Part shown: positions 34,484-42,420 of the stretch, piece by piece | How the letters are laid out: every line of letters begins with the position of its first letter | How positions within the stretch are numbered: position 1 is the first letter of the stretch | DNA from: Capnocytophaga sputigena | GTDB lineage: Bacteria; Bacteroidota; Bacteroidia; Flavobacteriales; Flavobacteriaceae | Direction: 5' to 3' | Assembly (NCBI RefSeq): GCF_900446695.1 | Contig: NZ_UAVP01000008.1 | Span: forward strand, 124,001 to 188,000 | DNA length: 64,000 bases | The notes under the pieces: model-generated | What the model saw: only the letters and a program-made list of their open reading frames with translations | Told to the model about the DNA's origin: nothing | Databases searched by the model: none | Made by a program: the position numbers and the translations under genes

Positions 34484-34526
34484 TTTTTCATAATTTACAC
34501 ATTAGCTAATTAGCCAATTATTTTTG

Positions 34527-34534
34527 TACCTTTG
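34527..34534 (+). promoter_or_regulatory. -7 promoter box of the exonuclease gene
   Basis: TACCTTTG, 26 bases before the ATG at 34561, after an ATTAGCTAATTAGCCAATTA stretch. Confidence 0.65.
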
Positions 34535-34560
34535 TCTTTTCAATAAATTTCCTAAATAAA

Positions 34561-35055
34561 ATGAACTCTTTTGTAGCCTTAGACTTTGAAACCGCCAACC
34601 AATACCGCAGCAGTGTCTGCAGTATCGGACTCGTTTTTGTAGAAAACAACGAGATTGTCGATACTTATTACCAACTGATAAAACCTGCACCAAACTTTTA
34701 TAGTTATTTTAATACTCAAGTACACGGACTTTCGCAGTACGACACCGAAAATGCTCCTCTCTTCCCTGAAGTATGGACAGAAATACTTCCAAAAATAAAA
34801 GATTTACCCCTCGTTGCTCACAATAGTATGTTTGATGAAGGCTGTTTGCGGGAAGTATTAGCTTATTACGCGCTCCCACAGCACACCAATCCTTTCTTTT
34901 GCACTTTGAGAGCAGCGCGCAAGAGCCTCCCTCAGCTTGTAAATCACAAGCTAAACACTGTATCCGCTTATTTTGGTTTTGATCTCAAGCAACATCACCA
35001 CGCCTTAGCCGATGCCGAGGCTTGCGCACATATCGCTTTAGAACTTTTCAAGTAA
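34561..35055 (+). CDS. DEDDh 3'-5' exonuclease
   Basis: A 164-residue DnaQ-fold exonuclease. All DEDDh motifs are visible: Exo I LDFETANQYRSS (Asp, Glu), VHGLSQYDTE, Exo II LVAHNSMFDEGCLRE (Asp), and Exo III HHHALADAEACAHIAL (His, Asp). This fits the epsilon-subunit-like exonuclease family with two catalytic metals; the free-standing form probably trims DNA or RNA 3' ends. The length is one domain only, so it is not a polymerase fusion. Confidence 0.92.
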   Translation: MNSFVALDFETANQYRSSVCSIGLVFVENNEIVDTYYQLIKPAPNFYSYFNTQVHGLSQYDTENAPLFPEVWTEILPKIKDLPLVAHNSMFDEGCLREVLAYYALPQHTNPFFCTLRAARKSLPQLVNHKLNTVSAYFGFDLKQHHHALADAEACAHIALELFK

Positions 35056-35104
35056 GATAGCAAGCAAAAATTTTAGCAAATCTAAAAAATTGGCTAATTA
35101 TTTG

Positions 35105-35112
35105 TACTTTTG
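35105..35112 (+). promoter_or_regulatory. -7 promoter box of the AraC-type gene
   Basis: TACTTTTG. The frame extending upstream to 35090 begins with TTG ahead of this box, so a downstream start is required. Confidence 0.6.
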
Positions 35113-35164
35113 CACTCTATCAATAGCAAACAACGTGTTATCACTTCGCTCCTATTATCACCCT

Positions 35165-35914
35165 ATGCAATCCGTTATTCCTGCAGAAGAAAAAGAGGTT
35201 ACCTATACCGAGTTTCTTCCGTGTGAGGCTTTGCACCCATTTATCTATTGCTATTGGGAACTGAAATCTCCTCCACGTAACACGCCTTTCTTTTACCGAG
35301 TAGTTGCCGATGGTTGTATAGACCTATTTTTTGACTGCAACGCCCCGCAGATGAGTTCCCTTATGGGGTATTGCAATACATACATAGAGTTTCCTATAAC
35401 GGGGGCTTTCCATTATGTAGGGGTGCGCTTTCTGCCCAGTGCTTTTCCGCTGATTTTTGGTCAGGATGCTTTTGAAATCAGCGCACAAGAAATCCCTTTG
35501 AGCGAGGTAGTACCTGCACTGGCTACTTTTATAGCTCAGCAGTTGGAAGCTCCACTTTCGTTACCTAACATAGCACAACATTTGGACAACTATTTTCTCC
35601 GCCACCTATCACAACGCCCTTTGCAGATAGACAACCGCTTTTTCTCGGCACTTTTGCAGATATTACAAAGCAAAGGCACGATGCACATCAGTGAGTTAGA
35701 TACCGGTATCAGTGCCCGACAGTTACGCCGCCTTTTCGAGTACTACATAGGTGATAGTCCTAAAACTTTTAGCAACATTGTGCGCTTCCAACATATACTA
35801 AGTACAAAAGCCTATCACAACCATTCCTTTTTAGACACTTATTACGACCAAGCCCATTTTATCAAATCTTTTAAAACATTCTATGGCGATACACCGAGCA
35901 AGGTGTTGGGCTGA
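35165..35914 (+). CDS. AraC-family regulator with DUF6597-like N-terminus
   Basis: A 249-residue regulator. The N-terminal half (YTEFLPCEALHPFIYCYWEL, VVADGCIDLFFDC) matches the DUF6597 sensor domain seen in Bacteroidota AraC proteins. The C-terminal third is an AraC HTH pair: ISELDTGISARQLRRLFEYY and DQAHFIKSFKTFYGDTPSKV. I chose ATG 35165; GTG 35135 is the alternative, and the TTG at 35090 lies upstream of the -7 box. Ligand and targets unknown; the downstream VOC gene is a plausible one. Confidence 0.88.
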   Translation: MQSVIPAEEKEVTYTEFLPCEALHPFIYCYWELKSPPRNTPFFYRVVADGCIDLFFDCNAPQMSSLMGYCNTYIEFPITGAFHYVGVRFLPSAFPLIFGQDAFEISAQEIPLSEVVPALATFIAQQLEAPLSLPNIAQHLDNYFLRHLSQRPLQIDNRFFSALLQILQSKGTMHISELDTGISARQLRRLFEYYIGDSPKTFSNIVRFQHILSTKAYHNHSFLDTYYDQAHFIKSFKTFYGDTPSKVLG

Positions 35915-35955
35915 AGAATGTCCGTTTTTTACAATTGTATTCCCTGTGCTTGCGG

Positions 35956-35963
35956 TACTTTTG
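35956..35963 (+). promoter_or_regulatory. -7 promoter box of the VOC gene
   Basis: TACTTTTG, 27 bases before the ATG at 35991. Confidence 0.6.
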
Positions 35964-35990
35964 CTGCCGAATAACAAATACATTATCAGA

Positions 35991-36368
35991 ATGAAATTAA
36001 ACGCAGGGATTATAACCGAGAAATTAGCCGAGAGCAAGGCTTTCTACACCCAAGTATTGCAATTTGGCGTTACTTTTGAAAACGACTTTTATTTGCTGTT
36101 GCACACCCCTAATCAAGAGGCAGAAATCAGTTTTTTGTTGCCTAACCACCCTTCGCAACAGTCTCTCTTCCAAAAACCTTTTACCCAACAGGGTGTATAC
36201 CTCACCATTGAAGTAGAGAATGTAGATGAGTATTACCACAAGTTAAAAGAGCAGGGCGTACCCATTTCCATAGACTTACGCGAAGAGCCTTGGGGCGATC
36301 GCCATTTTGCCATTATAGACCCCAATGGCATCGGTATTGATATTGTAACCTATTCCGCACCTGAGTAA
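35991..36368 (+). CDS. VOC/glyoxalase-family small protein
   Basis: A 125-residue protein with the beta-alpha-beta-beta-beta repeats of VOC proteins: GIITEKLAESKAFYTQVLQF, FYLLLHTPNQEAEISFLL, VYLTIEVENVDEYYHKLKEQ and FAIIDPNGIGIDIVTY. Such folds include bleomycin resistance and glyoxalase proteins; metal ligands are not obvious. The ATG at 35991 was chosen; the longer frame opens within the AraC gene and contains the -7 box. Together with the AraC-type gene it may form a regulator/effector pair. Confidence 0.85.
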   Translation: MKLNAGIITEKLAESKAFYTQVLQFGVTFENDFYLLLHTPNQEAEISFLLPNHPSQQSLFQKPFTQQGVYLTIEVENVDEYYHKLKEQGVPISIDLREEPWGDRHFAIIDPNGIGIDIVTYSAPE

Positions 36369-36388
36369 GGTATTAACGATAAATAAAA

Positions 36389-36417
36389 ATCTCCCCGCTT
36401 GTAACAAGCGGGGAGAT
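36389..36417 (+). terminator. Rho-independent terminator
   Basis: ATCTCCCCGCTTGT and ACAAGCGGGGAGAT form a perfect stem with a tiny loop and a T tract (TTTTATTTG). It may act on both the VOC gene and the convergent minus-strand coiled-coil gene. Confidence 0.9.
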
Positions 36418-36426
36418 TTTTATTTG

Positions 36427-36771
36427 TTACTTCTCTAATTTGCTAATTTCCTCAATGCGTTTGTTGAGTTTTTTCAATTTCTTTTTGATTTGTTTTTCTT
36501 GGCGTTTGGCACCTCGTTCGACAGTCTTAGCAAACTTTTTTTGCTTTTTGCTGATATGCCTATTAAAAGCAAACGCTACATCCGCGTATTTACCTGTTAA
36601 AGAATTTTTTGCATTTTCTTTGTCTTCGAGGACTTTAGCGAGTTTGGCTTCCAATCTTTCTTTTTCAGCTTGTAACTCGGCAAGGGTTGAGGGTTGCTCT
36701 TGAGATTGTGCTGTGGCAATACCTCCTAAAAATAGCGTGAATAACGCTGCTATCAAAAATCTTTTCTTCAT
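36427..36771 (-). CDS. Small exported basic coiled-coil protein
   Basis: A 114-residue protein with signal peptide MKKRFLIAALFTLFLGGIATAQ. The rest is a Lys/Glu-rich coiled coil (TLAELQAEKERLEAKLAKVL; KQIKKKLKKLNKRIEEI). No family is recognised; similar small periplasmic coiled-coil proteins exist in Flavobacteria. A minus -7 box lies at 36800-36807. Confidence 0.68.
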   Translation of the reverse strand: MKKRFLIAALFTLFLGGIATAQSQEQPSTLAELQAEKERLEAKLAKVLEDKENAKNSLTGKYADVAFAFNRHISKKQKKFAKTVERGAKRQEKQIKKKLKKLNKRIEEISKLEK

Positions 36772-36799
36772 CTTTTTGTATGATATTTTTTAAAGGGCG

Positions 36800-36807
36800 C
36801 AAAGATA
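36800..36807 (-). promoter_or_regulatory. -7 promoter box of the coiled-coil gene
   Basis: CAAAGATA on plus is TATCTTTG on minus, 28 bases upstream of the ATG. Confidence 0.6.
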
Positions 36808-36854
36808 ATAATAATTAGTCAATTTGCTAATTAGAAAATTAGAAAATTATTTAC

Positions 36855-36862
36855 TACTTTTG
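36855..36862 (+). promoter_or_regulatory. -7 promoter box of the EndoIII-like gene
   Basis: TACTTTTG, 27 bases before the ATG at 36890, in the AATTTGCTAATTAG context seen at other promoters. Confidence 0.6.
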
Positions 36863-36889
36863 CCTCATTACAAATCGGCAAATTATTTT

Positions 36890-37507
36890 ATGCCTCAAAA
36901 AATCAAAGTTTTCAATAAATTATTAGCCCATTACGGCAAGCAATATTGGTGGAATGACCCCAATCGCATTACCGACTGGATTTCGATGATTCTCATTCAG
37001 CAAACTACCCAAGAGAATACCGAAAAAGCGCTTGCAAACTTAGAGGGTAAACTATCGGTAGAGGTTTTACACGCTATGGAACTGAACACTTTACAAGAAT
37101 ATATACGTCCGGCAGGCTTCTACAAGCAAAAAAGCACTTACATCAAAGCCCTCATAGAATGGTACGTGTCACATGGAGCGTCCTTACAGAAGTTTCAAGC
37201 TATCCCTACAGAGGAACTTCGCAAGGAACTGCTCTCTATCAAAGGTGTGGGGGAAGAAACTGCTGATGCAATGTTGTTGTACATCTTTGAGCGAAAGGTC
37301 TTCATAGCCGACCAGTACGCTATACGACTTTTGAACCGCCTGAATCTCTCTTCTGCACAAACCTATAAAGCCCTCCGTGAAGAGTGTATGCCCTTAGTGG
37401 CTGAAATTCCGTTAGAAACCTGTCAAGAATGGCACGCTGTGATTGATGTACACGGCAAGGCTTACCGCAAAGGTTTTACTGATGAACAGTGGTTGTTAGA
37501 GCAATAA
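36890..37507 (+). CDS. HhH-GPD (endonuclease III-like) DNA glycosylase
   Basis: A 206-residue base-excision glycosylase fold. WISMILIQQTTQENTEKALA is the typical N-terminal EndoIII/MIG helix, LLSIKGVGEETADAMLLYIF the helix-hairpin-helix and FIADQYAIRLLNRL carries the catalytic Asp. The Lys required for lyase activity in EndoIII (GVGRKTA) is replaced by Glu (GVGEETA), and no C-terminal 4Fe-4S cysteine cluster is seen. It is therefore likely a monofunctional glycosylase of the EndoIII-related class, not Nth. I used the ATG at 36890; the frame extends upstream through the promoter to 36824. Confidence 0.85.
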   Translation: MPQKIKVFNKLLAHYGKQYWWNDPNRITDWISMILIQQTTQENTEKALANLEGKLSVEVLHAMELNTLQEYIRPAGFYKQKSTYIKALIEWYVSHGASLQKFQAIPTEELRKELLSIKGVGEETADAMLLYIFERKVFIADQYAIRLLNRLNLSSAQTYKALREECMPLVAEIPLETCQEWHAVIDVHGKAYRKGFTDEQWLLEQ

Positions 37508-37598
37508 AATGGAAGGTATAAAGAGCTGTACTTTTGCCTCTTAGGAGAATTGCGATAAGGCGTGTAACGGAAATTGGTACTATTATTACAAGTAAAAG

Positions 37599-38390
37599 AT
37601 GAATCAGCTAACAAAAAAAGTCTCTAAAAAAGGACAGAAAAAGGAAGAGCTTTTCGGAGAAAAGTTATTGAAAATAGGACGTATAATCCTAATTGTACTT
37701 TTGTGTTTCTCTCTGTTAGAACTTCTATTTTTAGCCCGAAACTTTACCCTTAGCAAGGAACTTATAGACGAGATTATAATCCCGATCCTCTCATTAACAG
37801 TCTTAATAGGGTTATATGGCTTTTTTTACAGATGGGTGATGGACAAACGTATGCGCTATAGCCAATATACAAGAGGGGAATTGCCTTCCACCATCAGGGT
37901 AAAAGCTCTGAAAGACAAAACTTTTCAATGGATAAAATTCCTGTCGATTGTAGTTTTTTACACAATAGTATTCTGGATAAGCATCCAAATGATAAAAGAA
38001 AGTAATGAGGGGGTAGCCAAATATTTTTATTTACTTATAGGAATTGCTGTTTTAATAGTTATTATAGTGCTTTTTGGCAAAGATCTTATAAAAAACACCC
38101 ATAATACTTTCTATGCCTTAGAGATAAAAAATGGAACTCTTTTCATTTTTTATAAAGAAGAACTTACCCAAACTATCGATTTAAAATCCATTCATCATAT
38201 CCATTTTTTCCTCCAAAAAGTGAGAAAAGGGGATGAATCTGATAGAATACACCCGCGTATGCAAATTTACACTTCAAAAACAAACAAAGTATTGCACATC
38301 AAATTGAGTATTGACAACTATCTTTTACTAAAAGCCTATTTTTCTCATAACCATTTGAATGTAACAGACGAATATAATCTGTTTATTTAA
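37599..38390 (+). CDS. Four-TM membrane protein of unknown function
   Basis: A 263-residue protein with four predicted hydrophobic helices (about residues 27-45, 60-80, 112-130, 142-162) and a C-terminal soluble beta-rich domain (AEIKNGTLFIFYKEE-like, HIHFFLQKVRKGDESDR) reminiscent of bacterial PH-like domains. No conserved catalytic motif. It is five bases upstream of the transporter and may be co-expressed with it. Confidence 0.68.
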   Translation: MNQLTKKVSKKGQKKEELFGEKLLKIGRIILIVLLCFSLLELLFLARNFTLSKELIDEIIIPILSLTVLIGLYGFFYRWVMDKRMRYSQYTRGELPSTIRVKALKDKTFQWIKFLSIVVFYTIVFWISIQMIKESNEGVAKYFYLLIGIAVLIVIIVLFGKDLIKNTHNTFYALEIKNGTLFIFYKEELTQTIDLKSIHHIHFFLQKVRKGDESDRIHPRMQIYTSKTNKVLHIKLSIDNYLLLKAYFSHNHLNVTDEYNLFI

Positions 38391-38395
38391 TTACA

Positions 38396-39358
38396 ATGTC
38401 TAACATTCTTCAATTTATAAAGAACTGGACGCTCCCCTTCTCTATGGGTATAGGAGCAGTGGTATATTTGGTGTTTTACTATGTACCAGCTTTGGAGGGA
38501 GCTTCACAGTGGTTTGCCCCCTTGTTCAACAGTATATTGCCGCTATTTATGTTTCTTATCCTGTATGTTACCTTTTGCAAGGTCGATTTTAAGAAATTAG
38601 CCCCAGTGAAGTGGCACTTTTGGACGACTGCTTGTCAGTTACTTTTGGTAATGAGCATTGTAGGGGCTATTCTCTTTTTCCATATCAGTGGGAAGCAACT
38701 GATACTTTTAGAGAGCATACTCGCTTGCATTATAAGTCCGTGTGCTGCAGCGGCTGCCGTAGTAACTCTCAAACTCGGGGGCAATTTAGAGCAAATGACC
38801 ACTTATACTTTTCTTTCCAACCTGCTCTGCGCACTGCTCATTCCCGTGTGTTTCCCACTGATAGAACCCGCTTCACAAATGACCTTTTGGGGTGCTTTCT
38901 CGCTGATAATGCAGAAAGTATGTTTGGTACTGGTCGTACCGATGTTATTGGCATTGCTCACCAAAAGTCTCCCCCTACTCCACCGCTTTCACCAATGGCT
39001 TATCCACATTCCCGACCTCTCTTTTTATCTTTGGGGCTGCTCACTGATGATAGTTACCGGCACTACGCTGAAGAACATTTTCCACGCAGGGACAAGTGTT
39101 TTATTTTTATTGCTCATAGGATTTTCGGGATTGGTGTTATGTCTGCTACAATATGGCGTAGGGCGCTATATAGGTAGGTTTTTTGGCACTTCCATAGAAT
39201 CGGGGCAAGGCTTAGGACAGAAGAATACCGCTTTTGCTATATGGATAGCTACCACCTACCTGCACCCACTTTCTACTGTAGGTCCCGGTTGTTATATCCT
39301 TTGGCAGAATATCATCAATTCTATTGAAATTTGGAAAAAAGGGAAGTATAACGCATAA
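38396..39358 (+). CDS. BASS-family (bile acid:Na+ symporter-like) transporter
   Basis: A 320-residue integral membrane protein with about nine or ten helices. IISPCAAAAAVVTLKLGGNL is the BASS/SBF crossover region and GQGLGQKNTAFAIWIATTYL-HPLSTVGPGCY the second, including the helix-breaking segment of this superfamily. The typical member is a Na+-coupled organic-anion symporter; the substrate is unknown. It lies close behind the PH-like membrane gene. Confidence 0.8.
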   Translation: MSNILQFIKNWTLPFSMGIGAVVYLVFYYVPALEGASQWFAPLFNSILPLFMFLILYVTFCKVDFKKLAPVKWHFWTTACQLLLVMSIVGAILFFHISGKQLILLESILACIISPCAAAAAVVTLKLGGNLEQMTTYTFLSNLLCALLIPVCFPLIEPASQMTFWGAFSLIMQKVCLVLVVPMLLALLTKSLPLLHRFHQWLIHIPDLSFYLWGCSLMIVTGTTLKNIFHAGTSVLFLLLIGFSGLVLCLLQYGVGRYIGRFFGTSIESGQGLGQKNTAFAIWIATTYLHPLSTVGPGCYILWQNIINSIEIWKKGKYNA

Positions 39359-39410
39359 AAATCAATTAACAATTGACAATTAACAAATTGGCAATTTGGA
39401 AAATTATTTT

Positions 39411-39418
39411 TATCTTTG
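39411..39418 (+). promoter_or_regulatory. -7 promoter box (TATCTTTG)
   Basis: TATCTTTG, 23 bases before the ATG at 39442. Confidence 0.65.
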
Positions 39419-39441
39419 CCATTGTTAAAGAATATAGCTTT

Positions 39442-39663
39442 ATGAAAAAATCATCAATGTCACCAACGGGGAGAATTGTAATGATTATTATCTCGTCAAT
39501 TGCTTTTTTTGTATGTTTATCTCAATTGAAACGAGTATATGGGGTAATCTATTGGTTGGTACTTTTCAATGTAGTAATGTGGTTAGCGAATGCGGTTGCC
39601 TCAACTATTATACTCATTCGTGACTATAAAAGGAAGAAAAACAGCAGAGAAGAGGCTAAATAA
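39442..39663 (+). CDS. Small two-TM membrane protein
   Basis: A 73-residue protein with two hydrophobic helices (GRIVMIIISSIAFFVCLSQL and VIYWLVLFNVVMWLANAVAS) and a basic C-terminal tail. The ATG at 39442 was selected; the frame can be traced back to 39373 but that stretch holds the -7 box. No family recognised. Confidence 0.65.
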   Translation: MKKSSMSPTGRIVMIIISSIAFFVCLSQLKRVYGVIYWLVLFNVVMWLANAVASTIILIRDYKRKKNSREEAK

Positions 39664-39669
39664 ACATCA

Positions 39670-40065
39670 TTAGTGCGGTATTTCACAAAGTTCTTCCACT
39701 GTGATACCAAATACCTCAGCGTATTGTTGTAGCGTTTTATCCGATAGTTTCTTGAATACTGAAGGTTTGGCGTGACGCTTGATAACCCATTGCCAGCAGT
39801 GCATAGCATCGGCGAGGACAGCCCAATCCATACGGTTGAGAAGCATATAATAGACTATGGGACTTTTGCGTCCTGCTATGGCATCTTCTTTAGCTTCATC
39901 AATCTGCTCTTGTAACCTGCCTAAAGAGGCTTCTAAAGCTACATTTTTCACTTCCCATCCCGAACTGAGGCGGGTAGTGTAGTTTCCTTCGTCATCGGTT
40001 ACGTAGCACAATTCCGTAAGGTCGCGCAAGGCACCTTTTTCCTGAGGTAGTTCAGATTCTTTCAT
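39670..40065 (-). CDS. Pigment-operon-associated HTH-like protein
   Basis: A 131-residue soluble protein. The C-terminal PSVFKKLSDKTLQQYAEVFG-ITVEELCEI is XRE-type HTH-like and the middle (RKSPIVYYMLLNRMDWAVLA, then WQWVIKRHAKPS) is helical. Similar proteins accompany flexirubin/aryl-polyene genes in Flavobacteria, as I recall them. Its start overlaps the dehydratase stop by four bases, so it is the last gene of the operon. Role unknown. Confidence 0.65.
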   Translation of the reverse strand: MKESELPQEKGALRDLTELCYVTDDEGNYTTRLSSGWEVKNVALEASLGRLQEQIDEAKEDAIAGRKSPIVYYMLLNRMDWAVLADAMHCWQWVIKRHAKPSVFKKLSDKTLQQYAEVFGITVEELCEIPH

Positions 40066-40499
40066 TCCGTTAAGTTTTTAATCACTAAATTTAATTCGGC
40101 TGTTGCCATAAGAATATCGCCTACAAAAGCATCACAACGCATTGAGCAGATGTAATACTCATCGCTATCGAAACGAGAAAGCAATTCGGCTTCGGTACGC
40201 ACAACTTCTTGTACCTTAGGCAAAGTGAAGATTTCCAATTTCTTAATCGCACTGATGTAGCCTATCACATAGTTTGACGAATCTTCTATACCAAAGAGAA
40301 ACTGCCCCACAATTGCCGAGCAGGTTTGCGCCATATTTTCGATAAGTCCCACTTCTACAAACAATCCTTCATCTAGAAAAATACAATCATCGGTTACCGT
40401 AAATTCGGTAACTACGTGCGTATTACTGATGTCGGTAATGGTATCTACCATTTGCATCGGCGGGTGATGAGGAAGATATTTGTGGATAGAGATGTTCAT
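40062..40499 (-). CDS. ApeI/ApeP-like 3-hydroxyacyl-ACP dehydratase (hotdog fold)
   Basis: A 145-residue hotdog-fold protein. HKYLPHHPPMQMVDTITDIS and FVEVGLIENMAQTCSAIVGQ are the FabZ/FabA-like signatures used by polyene-pigment dehydratases. It would remove water from 3-hydroxyacyl-ACP during polyene chain building. It lies 23 bases after the broken dehydratase and shares the same fold; the two are paralogues. Confidence 0.8.
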   Translation of the reverse strand: MNISIHKYLPHHPPMQMVDTITDISNTHVVTEFTVTDDCIFLDEGLFVEVGLIENMAQTCSAIVGQFLFGIEDSSNYVIGYISAIKKLEIFTLPKVQEVVRTEAELLSRFDSDEYYICSMRCDAFVGDILMATAELNLVIKNLTE

Positions 40500-40500
40500 A

Positions 40501-40527
40501 TTAGGTGTTAGGGGCTAGGGGGTTAGG
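40501..40527 (+). repeat. G-rich TTAGG-like tract between dehydratase genes
   Basis: TTAGGTGTTAGGGGC and TAGGGGGTTAGG read as three or four degenerate TTAGG units with G runs up to five. It covers the last stop codon of the upstream gene and resembles the larger G-rich stretch at 47646-47815. Confidence 0.55.
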
Positions 40528-40957
40528 AATTGGGTGCGAGTACGGTTTTCATTTCGCCTTGGGCGATGAGAGTATCACCTATAAAGGTTTGCATTGTTAC
40601 GAGAGTCACATCCATAAACTCTTGGAGAATGGTAATATGAGTTTTGAGGGCATCGCCTACTTTGGGTAGTGATTGTATTTCTATGTTTTTAATAGCTCCT
40701 ATATACCCCATAGGAGCAGGTTTTCCGTTGAGATAGTAGTAATAGCCTTTGTGCAAGGCGATGCTTTGGGCAATATGCTCTATGAGTCCGCTTTCTAAGA
40801 ATATCCCTTGCTGTACAAAGAGGTTATTAGAAGCAATGGTGAGTCCTGCCACACCCTAGGTGGGCGTATATTCCCAAAGAGCATCTACCATTACAATAGG
40901 ATTGCGCTGGGGTATAAGGGTGAGAATTTCGTTTTTATCTGTAATTGGTAAAACCAT
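40523..40957 (-). pseudogene. Second 3-hydroxyacyl dehydratase, broken by in-frame TAG
   Basis: ATG at 40957-40955 gives MVLPITDKNEILTLIPQRNP, then IVMVDALWEYTPT and a TAG (40857-40855, minus strand) at codon 34; reading on in the same frame gives GVAGLTIASNNLFVQQGIFL-ESGLIEHIAQSIALHKGYYY to 40523. The whole 144-codon gene aligns with the 40062 dehydratase (IENMAQ versus IEHIAQ). Only an internal GTG at 40852 could restart translation, and that would lose the LIPQRNPIVMVD segment of the active-site region. One nonsense substitution is the simplest explanation. Confidence 0.75.
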
Positions 40958-40959
40958 AA

Positions 40960-42087
40960 TTAAACGACCTTTAAGAAAGCATAAGAATAGGAGAATCTAC
41001 CACTCTCGGGCACTGATAGCAAAACAGTATCGCCCGTTTTGAGCTTGCCTGAGTGCATCAAGGCTTCTAACATCAAATAAGCGGAAGCAGAGCCTACATT
41101 GCCTACTTCGGGGAGGTTGATAAACCAACGTTCTAACGGAAGGTCGATACCTACTGTTTTGAGGGCTTCATACAAGCGTTCTTTGAAATAACAAGACGAG
41201 ATATGAGGCAAGAAATAGGTAATATCATCTGCCGACAGCTGGTGTTTATCTAAGGTAGCGCGCATACTTTCAGCGCCTTTTAGCAAAATATTCTCATTGA
41301 GTAGCTTCACATCTTGCTTGATAGCAAAAATAGATTCACTAAGCCACGCTTCAGCAGGGTATTCACTCCAAGCTTTGAGGTTGCCATCGGGGAGCTTGTC
41401 GCCACCGGCATACATACACGCTTCAAGCTCGTGAGCATACGAATAAGCGTCCATCCACTCTATTTGCAAAGCACCTTCGCGCGGTTTGTTTTCTAACAGA
41501 AAAGCCCCAGCCCCATCGGAGAGCATAAAGCGCAAGAAATCTTTTTTAAAGGCAATTGCAGGGTGCGCTTCCAACTCGGCTAAGAGTTGTACTTCGTTTT
41601 CGTATTTATCGGCACGTAACCACGCCGATACACGTTCAGAGCCCGTGCATACTGCATTCACACTATTGCCCGCCTTTACTGATAAATAGCCAAATTTGAG
41701 GGCATTCATTCCTGAGTTACACACCCCCGATGAGGCATTCAGTTCTACTGAGTGTCCGCCCAAAATGCCGTGTACCATAGAGGTGTGCGAGGGCAAGAGC
41801 ACATCGGGGGTAGAGGTACCACAAGAGAGCACCTCAATAGTATCCCAAGGCACTTCGCCATCCAATAGGTTTTGTACTGCCAAAGCCGTAAGCTGGGCAT
41901 TGTTATGAGTAGGGTTACCTTGCTCATCGAGAGCATAGTAACGGGTGAGAATACCATTGTTGCGGAGCACGAGGCGTCGTGCTTTAGAGGCATTTTGGTT
42001 TATGAGACCTAAGAAAGTCTCCATTTGCTCATTACCAATGGGATCGTTAGGTAAATATTTACTTGCTTTTGTTATATAAACATTCAT
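40960..42087 (-). CDS. darB: DarB-like beta-ketoacyl-ACP synthase III
   Basis: A 375-residue thiolase-fold condensing enzyme. The Cys-His-Asn triad is visible: NASSGVCNSGMNALKFGYLS (Cys), FLPHISSCYF (His) and NLPEVGNVGSASAYLML (Asn). Within flexirubin clusters DarB condenses two beta-ketoacyl units into a cyclohexanedione that DarA converts into a dialkylresorcinol. It ends two bases before the broken dehydratase ATG. It is separated from darA by the HNH module. Confidence 0.8.
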   Translation of the reverse strand: MNVYITKASKYLPNDPIGNEQMETFLGLINQNASKARRLVLRNNGILTRYYALDEQGNPTHNNAQLTALAVQNLLDGEVPWDTIEVLSCGTSTPDVLLPSHTSMVHGILGGHSVELNASSGVCNSGMNALKFGYLSVKAGNSVNAVCTGSERVSAWLRADKYENEVQLLAELEAHPAIAFKKDFLRFMLSDGAGAFLLENKPREGALQIEWMDAYSYAHELEACMYAGGDKLPDGNLKAWSEYPAEAWLSESIFAIKQDVKLLNENILLKGAESMRATLDKHQLSADDITYFLPHISSCYFKERLYEALKTVGIDLPLERWFINLPEVGNVGSASAYLMLEALMHSGKLKTGDTVLLSVPESGRFSYSYAFLKVV

Positions 42088-42138
42088 ATTATTTTAGGTA
42101 ATAAGTAATAGGTAACAGGTTGTTATTCAAAACAACTA

Positions 42139-42378
42139 CTACAAGACTCCTAATCTCTCGGCTTGTTTTCTTACATACTCTTTTGCTTCTTCTTCGGTTA
42201 AAGAACTCATAAACCTTCTTGAACTTCTCGCCGCCAAGAGCCCGTTCATTGTTTGTTGTAGCCATCCAATACCATACTTCTCGTAACTGTCCAGCAACAT
42301 ATCGACTGTTAGTAGATTGTTGTCGTGTGGTTCTATTTGTAGAATATTGTTCTTTTTAGATATATCTTGTTGTTCCAT
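42139..42378 (-). CDS. Small unknown protein next to HNH nuclease
   Basis: A 79-residue protein from ATG 42378 (MEQQDISKKNNILQIEPHDN) with a helical C-terminus (TEEEAKEYVRKQAERLGVL). It has no signal peptide. It lies downstream of the HNH gene and upstream of darB. The frame can start 10 residues earlier at 42408. Whether it belongs to the HNH module or to the pigment operon cannot be told. Confidence 0.55.
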   Translation of the reverse strand: MEQQDISKKNNILQIEPHDNNLLTVDMLLDSYEKYGIGWLQQTMNGLLAARSSRRFMSSLTEEEAKEYVRKQAERLGVL

Positions 42379-42420
42379 TTTATTATTTTCTTTGTATATG
42401 TTTATCAAAAATAGACTATA

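Noticed and set aside
38611-39177. 188-codon plus frame inside the transporter
   Set aside because: It is a different frame of a convincing multi-TM protein, with no start or family features.
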